A stretch of DNA of 40,735 nucleotides from Planctomycetota bacterium (GTDB lineage Bacteria > Planctomycetota > Phycisphaerae > Tepidisphaerales > Tepidisphaeraceae). Position numbers and translations under genes: made by a program. Location of the stretch: assembly GCA_026693085.1 (NCBI GenBank), contig JAPLNB010000151.1, forward strand, positions 1 through 40,735, in the 5' to 3' direction. The notes below the pieces were generated by a model, which worked only from the letters and a program-made list of their open reading frames with translations, was not told the origin of the DNA and did not search any database. This document shows, in pieces, positions 30,257-38,655 of the stretch (positions within the stretch are counted from its first letter, which is position 1; each line of letters opens with the position of its first letter).

Positions 30257-31000
30257 TCATTTCAGCAAAGGCGCGAGCAGTTGGACGGCGAAGTCGTGTT
30301 CGGTTGAGCCGTAGTGCCCGCCGTCGTTGCCGAGGGATTCCCAATTGGGGTCGTAGGGGTGTTGGATGATCTTTCGCCGCAACGGGGCTGGCAGGCTTTG
30401 CACCGAGGTGAAGCCAACCTTGCCGGCGGCTTCGGTTCTGATGTTGTCGTAGCTGCCGAAGGTGCGGCAGCGCCAGCCGAGGAATACGGTGTCCTTCTCG
30501 CTGTGGAAAACGTGGATCTGGCCGCGGACGTGAGCTGCGGCGGGCGCAAGGTCGTATTGCGGCGAGACGGAGGGGTTGAGGACGATCACCTGATCGACTT
30601 CGACAGATGAATCGAGCTTGGCGAGGGCGCCGAGGACAACGCCGCCGCCGGCGCTATGGCTCAGAAGACGGAGCCGCCCGCCTGGGTGCTGTTGCCTGAA
30701 ACTGGCGATGAGGCGGGCGAGTTTCTCTTCGGCGCTGTTGTGAATCGAGGGGGTTTGGAAGTTGAGCGCAGTTAAGGGCGGAGGCAGGCCCCATGAGACG
30801 GTGTGAAGGGGGGCGGTCACGCCGCCATCTCGCAAGCCGCGACGCAAAGCCGCATACCAGGGCCCGTCGCCCGCAACGCCGGGCGAAAAAAAAATGCAAT
30901 CGGGACCATCGGGTCCACCCGTGTTGCTGACGCAGCCCGCCAACGCCATCGCGGCCAGCGGCAAGAGTATCAGGACGATCCATCGGACCATGACACGCAT
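30257..31000 (-). CDS. Lipoprotein with alpha/beta-hydrolase fold
   Basis: A 247-residue protein whose N-terminus is a lipoprotein signal ending LAGC (lipobox Cys about residue 22), so it should be anchored to a membrane facing the periplasm. The body reads as an alpha/beta hydrolase: a first strand with SPGVAGDGPWYAALRRGL, the nucleophile elbow LRLLSHSAGGG (Ser-His-Ser-Ala-Gly, with Ser in place of the first Gly of GxSxG), IVLNPSVSP, IHVFHSEKDTVF with the likely acid, and NDGGHYGSTEHD with the likely catalytic His. This suggests an esterase or lipase acting outside the cytoplasm. It is convergent with the methyltransferase gene, eight bases away. Confidence 0.8.
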   Translation of the reverse strand: MRVMVRWIVLILLPLAAMALAGCVSNTGGPDGPDCIFFSPGVAGDGPWYAALRRGLRDGGVTAPLHTVSWGLPPPLTALNFQTPSIHNSAEEKLARLIASFRQQHPGGRLRLLSHSAGGGVVLGALAKLDSSVEVDQVIVLNPSVSPQYDLAPAAAHVRGQIHVFHSEKDTVFLGWRCRTFGSYDNIRTEAAGKVGFTSVQSLPAPLRRKIIQHPYDPNWESLGNDGGHYGSTEHDFAVQLLAPLLK

Positions 31001-31096
31001 ATCCTACACCAGTTTGAATGACCGCGCCGACTCCGCATGGTCCCCGTGGGGTGCGTGCCTATCATTAGGCAGGTGACCACGCTCAAGGAACACGAC

Positions 31097-31795
31097 ATGA
31101 TGAAAACGACCGGCCCGCAACGGCAGTTCGTCAACTTCGCCTGCTATCAACTCGATCCACGGTTTCGCCAGCTCCCGGCGGCGGAGAAAAAACGCACTCG
31201 GGAAGAGTTTCTGGCGGCATTCTCAGTGGCGCATCCGGGGCTGATGTGCCTGACGTACAGCACAGTGGGCTTACGTAGCGACACCGATTTCATGCTCTGG
31301 CGGATCAGCTTCAGCGCCGATCATTTCCAGTCGCACACGGCCGCGATGAACAAGACGCGGCTGAGCGGGTACCTGCGCACGCCGTGGTCGTTTCTGTCGA
31401 TGACCAAGCGGAGCATCTACATCGACAAGCTCCACCCATCGCACACGGAGACGCGGGCGCAGTTGGTCCCGGGGCGGCGGAAATTCCTGTTCCTCTATCC
31501 CTTCGTGAAAACCCGCCAGTGGTATCTGCTGCCGCTGGAAAAGCGGCAGCAGATCATGGACGTACACATCCGGATCGGAAATGAGTTTCCCGGCGTGAAG
31601 CTGAATACGACCTATAGCTTCGGGATAGACGATCAGGATTTTGTGGTGGCGTTTGAGACGGACGAACCGAAGGATTTCGTGGACCTTGTAATGAAGTTGC
31701 GGGAGACGGAATCGAGCCTGTACACGGTGCGGGACACGCCGGTGTTCACGTGCGTGCAGACGGGGATGGAAGGAATATTGGGGCAGTTGTTCTGA
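31097..31795 (+). CDS. hemQ: Coproheme decarboxylase HemQ (chlorite dismutase-like)
   Basis: Completes heme by oxidative decarboxylation of coproheme in the coproporphyrin-dependent pathway. The 232-residue protein has the dimeric ferredoxin-like layout. Key segments are FLFLYPFVKTRQWYLLPLEKRQQIMDVHIRIG, with the catalytic Tyr134 (YPFxK motif) and the proximal heme ligand His157, then TTYSFGIDDQDFVVAFETDEP and the C-terminal VMKLRETESSLYTVRDTPVFT. It lacks the Arg motif and the distal architecture expected of true chlorite dismutases, as far as can be judged by eye. AAGGA eight bases before the ATG at 31097 fixes the start; the longer frame from 31037 is not supported. hemC lies 18 kb upstream. 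Confidence 0.88.
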   Translation: MMKTTGPQRQFVNFACYQLDPRFRQLPAAEKKRTREEFLAAFSVAHPGLMCLTYSTVGLRSDTDFMLWRISFSADHFQSHTAAMNKTRLSGYLRTPWSFLSMTKRSIYIDKLHPSHTETRAQLVPGRRKFLFLYPFVKTRQWYLLPLEKRQQIMDVHIRIGNEFPGVKLNTTYSFGIDDQDFVVAFETDEPKDFVDLVMKLRETESSLYTVRDTPVFTCVQTGMEGILGQLF

Positions 31796-31825
31796 AGCAG
31801 TTGCCAGCTCCGGTGCTGAGGGACG

Positions 31826-31855
31826 TTCGCAGGGGATGCCAGTGCTCTCTATACT
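31826..31855 (+). promoter_or_regulatory. Putative promoter for the M20 amidohydrolase
   Basis: TTCGCA (31826-31831), an 18-base spacer and TATACT (31850-31855). The start codon at 31862 lies exactly six bases after the -10, which predicts transcription from the A of ATG and no leader. Confidence 0.45.
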
Positions 31856-31861
31856 ATTGCT

Positions 31862-33061
31862 ATGAGCACGGTCGGATTTCATCTCGAGCGGCATCTGCCG
31901 GCTGTCGTTGACCTGCGCCATCGGCTGCACCAGGTCCCCGAGCTGGGTTATGAGGAAGTGAAGACCGCCGCGGAGATTCGCCGCGAGTTGGATCGGCTGG
32001 GGATCAGGTACGTTGCGGGGGTCGAGGGCGCGCCGACGGCGACGGTGGCGTGGATCGGGGATGCGAACAAGCCCTGCGTGGCCTTGCGCGCGGACATTGA
32101 TGCGCTGCCCATTGAGGAACGGACTGGATTGCCGTATGCGAGCCAGCACCGGGGCCGAATGCACGCGTGCGGGCACGACGGACACTCAGCCGGGCTTGTG
32201 GGGGCGGCCGCGGTGTTGAATGAGATGGCCGAGCGCCTGCCGGTCTGCGTGAAACTGATCTGGCAGCCGGCCGAGGAAGGCGGTGGGGGGGCTGCGCGGC
32301 TGATTGACGCCGGCGTACTCGATGGCCGAATTGGGCCCACCGTCAAGGCGATCTTCGGGCTGCACGGTTGGCCCGGCATGAAGGTGGGCGTGCTCGCCAC
32401 CAAGCCGGGGGCGATGCTGGCTTCGATGGACAGCTTCACCATCACTTTCCATGGTCAAGGGTGCCACGGGGCGTATCCGCATCTGGGGCGCGATCCGATC
32501 GTCGCCGCGGCGGAAGCGGTCGTTTCGCTGCAACTGGTGGTTTCTCGCGATCTGGACCCGACAGACCCGGCGGTTGTGACCGTCGGCCAGTTCAATGCGG
32601 GCACTGCGGTGAACATCATCCCCAATCAGGCGTCGTTCAGCGGCACCGCCAGGGCGATTGACGAAGACGTGCGGCGGAAAATCCGCCAGTCCATCGAGCG
32701 CCGATCCGCCGGGATCGCCGCTGCCAGCAATTGCCGCGCAGAATTCCAGTGGATCGAGGGTTACCCGCCGGTGATCAACGATGCCGATCTGGCGGAGTAT
32801 GTGGCCGCCGTTGCGCGATCGGTCCTTGGCCCGGAGCATTTCCTGCCGGTGGGCAAGCCATCAATGGGCGCGGAGGATTTCTCGTACTATCTTGAGAAAG
32901 TGCCAGGGTGCTTCTTTCTGGTCGGCGTGGAACCGGCCAATTGCAGCGCCTATCCTGCGCTGCACACCGACCAATACGATTTCACCGATGGGGCGCTGGC
33001 GGTTGCGATGCGCCTGTTCGTGGAACTGGTGATGCGGTTTGCGGACAGAGCCAAGCAGTGA
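31862..33061 (+). CDS. M20-family amidohydrolase
   Basis: A 399-residue zinc-dependent amidohydrolase of the hippurate hydrolase / N-acyl-amino-acid amidohydrolase group. It has DLRHRLHQVPELGYEE at the start, CVALRADIDALPIEERTGLPYAS, the metal loop RMHACGHDGHSAGLVGAA, LIWQPAEEGGGGAARLI with the catalytic Glu, and a dimerisation domain beginning FTITFHGQGCHGAYPHLGRDPI. The final metal ligands are in the end region SMGAEDFSYYLEKVPGCF...LHTDQYDF. No signal peptide is present. It would release amino acids from N-acyl, N-acetyl or hippurate-type substrates. It stands alone, convergent with rex 31 bases away. Confidence 0.92.
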   Translation: MSTVGFHLERHLPAVVDLRHRLHQVPELGYEEVKTAAEIRRELDRLGIRYVAGVEGAPTATVAWIGDANKPCVALRADIDALPIEERTGLPYASQHRGRMHACGHDGHSAGLVGAAAVLNEMAERLPVCVKLIWQPAEEGGGGAARLIDAGVLDGRIGPTVKAIFGLHGWPGMKVGVLATKPGAMLASMDSFTITFHGQGCHGAYPHLGRDPIVAAAEAVVSLQLVVSRDLDPTDPAVVTVGQFNAGTAVNIIPNQASFSGTARAIDEDVRRKIRQSIERRSAGIAAASNCRAEFQWIEGYPPVINDADLAEYVAAVARSVLGPEHFLPVGKPSMGAEDFSYYLEKVPGCFFLVGVEPANCSAYPALHTDQYDFTDGALAVAMRLFVELVMRFADRAKQ

Positions 33062-33092
33062 TAGCGGCGGGGGGGGCTACGACTCCAGATTA

Positions 33093-33770
33093 TCAGGTGC
33101 TGGCGTCTCTGGCGGGCACCTGCTGCTGCGCTGTGGTGTGGATGTTCACGAGGAACGATAGCTGCTCGAGTTGCACGGCCAGATCGACGGCACTGACGCC
33201 AACGTGTGAGGGAACCGACAGAGAAACCGGGGCAAAGTTGAAAATTCCCTGGATTCCCGTGGCCACCAGTTGATCTGCGACCGCTTGCGCGCTGTCGGCG
33301 GGAACAGCAATGATGCCCAGGCGGATGCCCAGCTTCTGAATGGTGGGCTGCAGCTCGCTGAGCGGCTGAATGACGAAGACACCGCGGCCGGTGTTGACCT
33401 TGCCTGGATCCGAATCGAAAACAGCGACGATGCGGAATCCCTGATTCTCGAACCCCTTGTAGGCCATGAGTGCCAGGCCGAGATTGCCGGCCCCGACCAG
33501 CAGCACGTTCCAGATTTTATCCGTGCCGAGGATATGCTTGACGCGTGCAATCAGATCATCGACGCGGTAGCCGATGCCGGGGTGGCCGAACTGGCCGAAA
33601 TACGCCAGATCTTTGCGAACCTGGGCATCAGTCAAAGCGAGGCTCTCGCCAAGTTGTTTGCTGGAGATGGTGCGTTGGTCCTGGCGTTTGAAGGCTTCGA
33701 GCTGCCTGAGGTACAGACTCAACCGCCGCACGGCGGGATTTGGTACGGCTTCTGGTCGAAAGTTCTCCAT
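33093..33770 (-). CDS. rex: Redox-sensing transcriptional repressor Rex
   Basis: Senses the NADH/NAD+ ratio and represses fermentation and respiratory genes when NAD+ is high. The 225-residue protein has the N-terminal winged helix AVRRLSLYLRQLEAF...SSKQLGESLALTDAQVRKDLAYFGQFGHPGIGY, the Rossmann dinucleotide motif VLLVGAGNLGLALMAYKGF, then IVAVFDSDPGKV and GIIAVPADSAQAVADQL. The C-terminal swap helix contains NIHTTAQQQ. Length and motifs are standard. AAGG lies close before the ATG on the minus strand. It is divergent from the secreted-protein/opp operon, sharing a 167-base intergenic region; I found no classic TTGTGA-N-TCACAA Rex operator there. Confidence 0.95.
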   Translation of the reverse strand: MENFRPEAVPNPAVRRLSLYLRQLEAFKRQDQRTISSKQLGESLALTDAQVRKDLAYFGQFGHPGIGYRVDDLIARVKHILGTDKIWNVLLVGAGNLGLALMAYKGFENQGFRIVAVFDSDPGKVNTGRGVFVIQPLSELQPTIQKLGIRLGIIAVPADSAQAVADQLVATGIQGIFNFAPVSLSVPSHVGVSAVDLAVQLEQLSFLVNIHTTAQQQVPARDAST

Positions 33771-33781
33771 ATGCCTTCACC

Positions 33782-33810
33782 TTGACACTATATACGGCAT
33801 TTGCTACGGT
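33782..33810 (+). promoter_or_regulatory. Promoter for the secreted-protein/opp operon
   Basis: A perfect TTGACA (33782-33787), a 17-base spacer and TACGGT (33805-33810) read rightward out of the rex/opp intergenic region. The -35 starts only 11 bases outside the rex start codon, so the two divergent promoters must overlap. The leader to 33938 is about 120 bases. Confidence 0.55.
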
Positions 33811-33937
33811 TCGCCTGATTCGGTATCTTCACCCACGAGCCCCAGTTTGGCAACGCCCCCGAAGCTTGCAGAGGGCGATGAGCCTGATAAAGGGGGCTCA
33901 GCCTTTGTGGCTAATCGGGCTCCTGGAGTAGCACCTG

Positions 33938-35059
33938 ATGAATCAGCTTCCTCGCGTTGTCCATGCGGTCGGCCTTGTCTGCATCTTTGTCGTTAGCAGT
34001 GCTTTGGCTCAAATGATCGCCCCGGCTCCTCCTGCGGCGTTGCGCAAGGCCACGCTTCCGTTTCCGATTAAATCGGCCGACTCCCTCAAGCCGGAAGAGA
34101 TCGCGTTGATCAACTCGGCCGTCGCAGAGAACTTTGCGGCGCTGCTCGACCCCAGCCCGGCCGTCCAGCAGTCGGCTCGTGAGGCAATCATCAATGACTC
34201 GCGAGCCGTGGGAGACCCGTCGGCGGCGTTTTCCAATGCTTACGCTCAAGCCGTCGTGAGCAACATCACCGCCCGCGCCATCGCCAACGCCAAGCCCATC
34301 CGCGTTCGGCTCAACGCGGCGGTTGCTCTGGCCAGAGTGGCTGAAGCCATCCAGAATCCCAAGCTCGAACCTGCGGTTCTGATGTTCCTGGCCGATAACC
34401 AGCCCTATGGCCTGCGCCTCTGGGGCGTCAAGGCCGCAAAGGGAATCCTCCCGGAACTCGCCAAGGCCAACGCTGCCCAGAAGCTCCTGGCGGCCGTCAT
34501 GAACACTGTCAAAAAATACCCCACGGGCGCCATGACTGCTGATGCTTACGAGGCTTTGCAGGTCCGCGATGCCGCCATGATCAATGCGATGCTGGAGGTG
34601 ATCTACTACCGGGTTGCGCTCTACAAGAAAGGGCTTCCGGAAGATCCGCACGCCGAGGCCGGTCCCTTCGGATTCTTCACCAAGCTTAATGTCTGGAACG
34701 CGCTGAATCCGGCTCAGCGTGTGAAAGTGATGCAGGCTTTCTGCGACGTGCTGGTGCTGGCGGCGTACCACGGGGACGCCCAGCCGCAGGGCCCGGGGCC
34801 TCGTGAACTGCTCCTACAGGTGGTCAAGGGCGTCTGCCAGAGTCTCCAGGTTGCTGCCCAGCCGGATCTGATTGGCGACAAGGATCTGGAGGCTGCGGCG
34901 GTGACCGCCATACGGGTTATCGGGACCAGTGGCGCCAATCTCAGCCAGGCCATCAAAGACATTCCGCCCGTCATCAGGAAGATCAAAGGGTACGAGGCTG
35001 TCGCCGAGCCAAAACTGGTTCCGCCTCCGAGCACCAATCCCATCGTTGTCTCGAATTGA
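33938..35059 (+). CDS. Secreted helical protein of unknown function at the head of the opp operon
   Basis: A 373-residue protein with a signal peptide (about residues 1-24, ending SSALAQ). The mature part is dominated by Ala-rich helices in a repeating pattern, for example VRLNAAVALARVAEAIQNPKLEPAVLMFLADNQPYGLRLWGVKAAKGILPELAKANA, which looks like HEAT or armadillo-type repeats. No enzyme motif is visible. It ends three bases before oppA and shares its promoter, so it may be a periplasmic partner of the peptide uptake system or merely a co-transcribed gene. Its third codon positions are C-rich like the rest of the operon. Confidence 0.75.
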   Translation: MNQLPRVVHAVGLVCIFVVSSALAQMIAPAPPAALRKATLPFPIKSADSLKPEEIALINSAVAENFAALLDPSPAVQQSAREAIINDSRAVGDPSAAFSNAYAQAVVSNITARAIANAKPIRVRLNAAVALARVAEAIQNPKLEPAVLMFLADNQPYGLRLWGVKAAKGILPELAKANAAQKLLAAVMNTVKKYPTGAMTADAYEALQVRDAAMINAMLEVIYYRVALYKKGLPEDPHAEAGPFGFFTKLNVWNALNPAQRVKVMQAFCDVLVLAAYHGDAQPQGPGPRELLLQVVKGVCQSLQVAAQPDLIGDKDLEAAAVTAIRVIGTSGANLSQAIKDIPPVIRKIKGYEAVAEPKLVPPPSTNPIVVSN

Positions 35060-35062
35060 TGC

Positions 35063-36721
35063 ATGCTCAAACTGCTGTCTATCCCCTTGGCGTTGCTGCT
35101 GCTGCTCGCCGCGGCGGTGGTCTGGTCAGGCGGTGGCGCAGAAGAGCCACGGGCCGATTTCTCCTTCATCAGCCGCACCGACGTTAATACCCTCGACATC
35201 GGACAGATGTCCTACCTCGCCGACATGCGCGTCGCTTACGCCATCTGGGAAGGGCTCTATGCAATGCACCCGGAAACGCTTGTTCCGGTCCCGGGTGTCG
35301 CCAGCAGCCACGAGGTCAATCCAGAAAAAACCGTCTACACCTTCCATCTACGCCCCGAGGCACGCTGGAGCAACGGCGACCCCGTCACCGCGCACGACTT
35401 TGTCTTCGCCTGGCGCCGGATTCTTCAGTCGCCCGGCGAGTACACCTACCTCCACTATTACATCAGCAACGCCGAAACCTATTGCATGCGTTACGCGCGC
35501 AAGGAGCCGGTCGATTTCAAGACCGTTGGCCTTGAGGTCCCCGACCCATACACCTTGCGCGTGACGCTCCCCAACCCGGTCACTTTCTTCCTCGACCTGA
35601 TGGCGTTTCCGGCGTTCTACCCGCTGCACGAGAAGTCGATGCGCCCCTTCGCGCACGTCGGCCAGGATGGCCGCGTCGTATACGACCAACAATTTACCCG
35701 TCCGCCCAACCTGGTCACCAACGGCGCTTTCAAGCTGACCCGATGGGAGTTCAAACGCCGCCTCCGCCTCGAAACCAACCCCCGCTACTGGGACATCGCC
35801 AACGTCAAGAGCCGCTCCATCGACATGGCCATCGTCGAAGATCCCCTGACGATGCTCCGGCGGTATGAGTTCGGCAAGGTGGACTGGCTGGCGGATATAC
35901 CCTCGGAGATCGGATCCGAACTGATGGGCATGAACCGCCCCGACATGCACAATTTCCCCGGCTTCGCCACGCTGTTCATCACCCTCAACTGCAAGCCCAC
36001 GCTCTCGGGTGACCGGCCGAATCCGATGGCCGACTTCCGTATCCGCCAGGCGATGGCCATCGCGATCGACAAGAAAACCATCACCCACACCATCCTGCGA
36101 ATGGGCGAGCAGCCGGCCACCAACTACATCCCGCCCGGCGTCTTCGCAGGTTACCAGTCCAAGCCCGGCTTGGCTTACAATTTGCCCCTGGCTCGCAGAC
36201 TCCTGGCCGACGCCGGCTACCCCGGCGGCAAGGAATTCCCCCGCCTGACCTTCATTTTCCGCGCCGACCGCCCCGCCGTCCGCGACTGGGTGCAAAACGT
36301 CGTCAAACAATGGCACACCAACCTCGGCATCGAAGTGGCGCTCCAAACCCTCGAGGGCAAGACCCTTCGCACACGCGTCAACGCACGCGACTTCGACATG
36401 GCCCCAGGCGACTGGACCGGAGACTACAACGACCCCTCCACCTTCACCGACAAATTCCGCTCCAACAGCGAGAACAATGACTCGGCCTGGATCAACGAGC
36501 AATACGACCGCCTCGTTCACGCCGCCGCGAGCGAGAGCGACTCGGCCAAGCGATTTCGCCTGCTCGAACAGGCCGAACAAACCCTCAACGACCAGTTGCC
36601 GGTCATCCCCCTGTGCCACCTGACCAACAGCTACCTGTTCCGCGACAACGTCAAAGGCATTAACCTCAATCCGCGCAACATGACGATCTTCAAGGGCGTT
36701 TACGTCCAGAGGAAGCCATGA
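35063..36721 (+). CDS. oppA: Oligopeptide ABC transporter substrate-binding protein
   Basis: A 552-residue family 5 (OppA/DppA-like) binding protein. The N-terminus has one hydrophobic segment (LLSIPLALLLLLAAAVVW) with no lipobox Cys, so it is either secreted to the periplasm or membrane-anchored. Family segments include DVNTLDIGQMSYLADMRVAYAIWEGLYAMHPETLVPVPGVA, YTFHLRPEARWSNGDPVTAHDFVFAWRRIL, DFRIRQAMAIAIDKKTI and, near the end, EQTLNDQLPVIPLCHLTNSYLF. It should capture short peptides for the permeases encoded next; its stop overlaps oppB (ATGA). Confidence 0.93.
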   Translation: MLKLLSIPLALLLLLAAAVVWSGGGAEEPRADFSFISRTDVNTLDIGQMSYLADMRVAYAIWEGLYAMHPETLVPVPGVASSHEVNPEKTVYTFHLRPEARWSNGDPVTAHDFVFAWRRILQSPGEYTYLHYYISNAETYCMRYARKEPVDFKTVGLEVPDPYTLRVTLPNPVTFFLDLMAFPAFYPLHEKSMRPFAHVGQDGRVVYDQQFTRPPNLVTNGAFKLTRWEFKRRLRLETNPRYWDIANVKSRSIDMAIVEDPLTMLRRYEFGKVDWLADIPSEIGSELMGMNRPDMHNFPGFATLFITLNCKPTLSGDRPNPMADFRIRQAMAIAIDKKTITHTILRMGEQPATNYIPPGVFAGYQSKPGLAYNLPLARRLLADAGYPGGKEFPRLTFIFRADRPAVRDWVQNVVKQWHTNLGIEVALQTLEGKTLRTRVNARDFDMAPGDWTGDYNDPSTFTDKFRSNSENNDSAWINEQYDRLVHAAASESDSAKRFRLLEQAEQTLNDQLPVIPLCHLTNSYLFRDNVKGINLNPRNMTIFKGVYVQRKP

Positions 36722-37653
36722 TCCGCGTGATCGCCTTTCGCCTGCTCCAATTCCCGCTCGTTCTCGCGGTGATCTACCTGACCACCTTCATGCTGGTCTG
36801 GGTCGTCCCCGGCAGCCCCTTCGGTCGCGCCGAACGCAAGCTCGACCCCATTGCCGAACAGGCCATGAAAGAGCGCTTCCACGCCGACTCATGGAAATCG
36901 TTCCTGGCCTACTACCCCATCCAGGTCATCACCAAAGGCGACTTCGGCCGCAGTATGCAGTACCAGGAATGGTCCGTCACTGACATCATCAAAGTCTCCC
37001 TCCCGGTTTCGGTGACGCTCGGCATTTTCGCACTCACCATCGGAACCATCTTCGGCGTGATGATCGGTACCCTCGCCGCCGTCAACCGCGGCGGTCTCTT
37101 CGACTGGCTCAGCCTCACCATCGCTCTGATCGGCATCAGCATTCCCAGCTTCGTCGTCGCGGCGTTGTTGCTGGCGACGTTTACCGGCCGCTTCGGCCTA
37201 TTCCCCATCGGCGGCTGTGGCGGATTCCGCGAAATGGTCCTCCCCGCAGTGGCATTATCGCTGGCCCCCCTCGCGTACATCGCCCGCCTGACGCGCATAT
37301 CCATGCTCGATGTCCTCGGCAGCGACTTCGTCCGAACCGCCCGCGCCAAGGGCCTTTCCCGCTTCACCGTCATCTGGAAACACTGCCTCCGAAACGCCTT
37401 CCTCCCCGTGCTCAGCTACCTCGGCCCCGCCGCCGCCGCCACCTTCGTCGGCTCTTTCGTCGTCGAGACTGTTTTCAGCATCCCAGGCCTCGGCCAGCAT
37501 TTCGTCAACAGCGTCAAGAACCGCGACCAGACCCTCATCCTCGGCACCGTCATGATCTACTCCGTGTTCCTGCTGACATTCAACCTGCTCGTCGATATCG
37601 CCTATAGCTTCGTCGATCCGCGGATCGACATTACCGCCAAATCCAGTTCCTGA
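36718..37653 (+). CDS. oppB: Oligopeptide ABC transporter permease OppB
   Basis: A 311-residue inner-membrane permease of the OppB/DppB type: an N-terminal helix followed by MLVWVVPGSPFG, a long periplasmic loop, and a permease core with TLGIFALTIGTIFGVMIGTLAAVNRGG. The EAA-like cytoplasmic loop is ARLTRISMLDVLGSDFVRTARAKGLSRFTVIWKHCLRNAFLPVLSYLG, which docks on the ATPases. The start overlaps the oppA stop by four bases, so translation is coupled. Confidence 0.95.
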   Translation: MIRVIAFRLLQFPLVLAVIYLTTFMLVWVVPGSPFGRAERKLDPIAEQAMKERFHADSWKSFLAYYPIQVITKGDFGRSMQYQEWSVTDIIKVSLPVSVTLGIFALTIGTIFGVMIGTLAAVNRGGLFDWLSLTIALIGISIPSFVVAALLLATFTGRFGLFPIGGCGGFREMVLPAVALSLAPLAYIARLTRISMLDVLGSDFVRTARAKGLSRFTVIWKHCLRNAFLPVLSYLGPAAAATFVGSFVVETVFSIPGLGQHFVNSVKNRDQTLILGTVMIYSVFLLTFNLLVDIAYSFVDPRIDITAKSSS

Positions 37654-37654
37654 T

Positions 37655-38623
37655 ATGACGGCCCTGGACCAACCCATCCTCGCCGATGCTGTCGAAGCCC
37701 CACCGGACACACCGGACGGACTCTTTACCCGCATCCGCCGCAGCCGCCGCATACGCTTCAGCTTCGCCGTCCTGATGCTGATCCTCCTCTCGTCGTTGCT
37801 CACCATGCCCCTGACGCTGCGTTCCGACCACCCCTGGGGCTACAACAATCAGTACGCATTGCCAGTGCGCGTGGGTCCAAGCTTCTCGGCATCGGCACTA
37901 TGGTGCGGCAGCGACACCCTCGGCCGCAGCCTGATTGGCCGCTGTCTCCTGGGCGGCGCTGCCAGCCTCGCCATCGGCTTGGCGGCCGCGGTCATCTCCA
38001 TGACCCTCGGCGTCGCCGTCGGCCTCGTCGCTGGTTACCGCGGCGGTTGGATCGATGCCCTCCTCATGCGCATCGTCGACATCCTCTACGGCCTGCCCTA
38101 CCTGCTCCTGGTCATCCTCTTCAAAATCGCGTTCGAAAAACCCCTAAGCTTGCTGGTGCGCTCCGAAAGTGCCGCCAACTTCATCGTCCTCTTCATCGCC
38201 ATCGGCATCGTGAGCTGGCTGACCATGGCACGAGTCGTCCGCGGTCAGGTTCTGTTCCTCCGCTCGCTTCCCTTCATTGAAGCCTGCAAAGCCGCTGGAC
38301 TCGGCCAATGGCGCATCTTCACCCGCCACCTCCTGCCCAATCTCGTCGGCCCCATTGTCGTCTATGCCACGCTCATTGTCCCCTCCGCCATCCTACAGGA
38401 GTCGTTTCTGTCTTTCCTGGGCATCGGAATCCAGCCGCCGCTCCCCACGTGGGGCTCGCTGGCCGCCGATGGCCTAAGCCCCGCCCTCAACCCCATCGTG
38501 TCGCACTGGTGGATGCTGGTTCTTCCGTGTACTCTCCTGGCGGTCACATTGCTTGCGCTGAACTTCCTCGGCGACGGCCTTAGCGACCTGTTCGACCCCA
38601 AAGCCGAGGCGGCTAAGATCTGA
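37655..38623 (+). CDS. oppC: Oligopeptide ABC transporter permease OppC
   Basis: A 322-residue partner permease of the OppC/DppC type. A cytoplasmic basic N-terminus (RIRRSRRIRF) precedes the first helix. The next region has FGCGSDTLGRSL-like WCGSDTLGRSLIGRCLLGG, typical of OppC. The EAA loop is TMARVVRGQVLFLRSLPFIEACKAAGLGQWRIFTRHLLPNLVGPIVV, and the end FLGDGLSDLFDPKAEA is a family hallmark. It begins one base after the oppB stop and pairs with it to form the membrane pore. Confidence 0.94.
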   Translation: MTALDQPILADAVEAPPDTPDGLFTRIRRSRRIRFSFAVLMLILLSSLLTMPLTLRSDHPWGYNNQYALPVRVGPSFSASALWCGSDTLGRSLIGRCLLGGAASLAIGLAAAVISMTLGVAVGLVAGYRGGWIDALLMRIVDILYGLPYLLLVILFKIAFEKPLSLLVRSESAANFIVLFIAIGIVSWLTMARVVRGQVLFLRSLPFIEACKAAGLGQWRIFTRHLLPNLVGPIVVYATLIVPSAILQESFLSFLGIGIQPPLPTWGSLAADGLSPALNPIVSHWWMLVLPCTLLAVTLLALNFLGDGLSDLFDPKAEAAKI

Positions 38624-38655
38624 ACCGCCGCAAACACCAGACTGCAAATGAGCCA

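Noticed and set aside
33771..33937. A Rex operator in the rex/opp intergenic region
   Set aside because: No TTGTGA-spacer-TCACAA dyad or close variant was found by eye.
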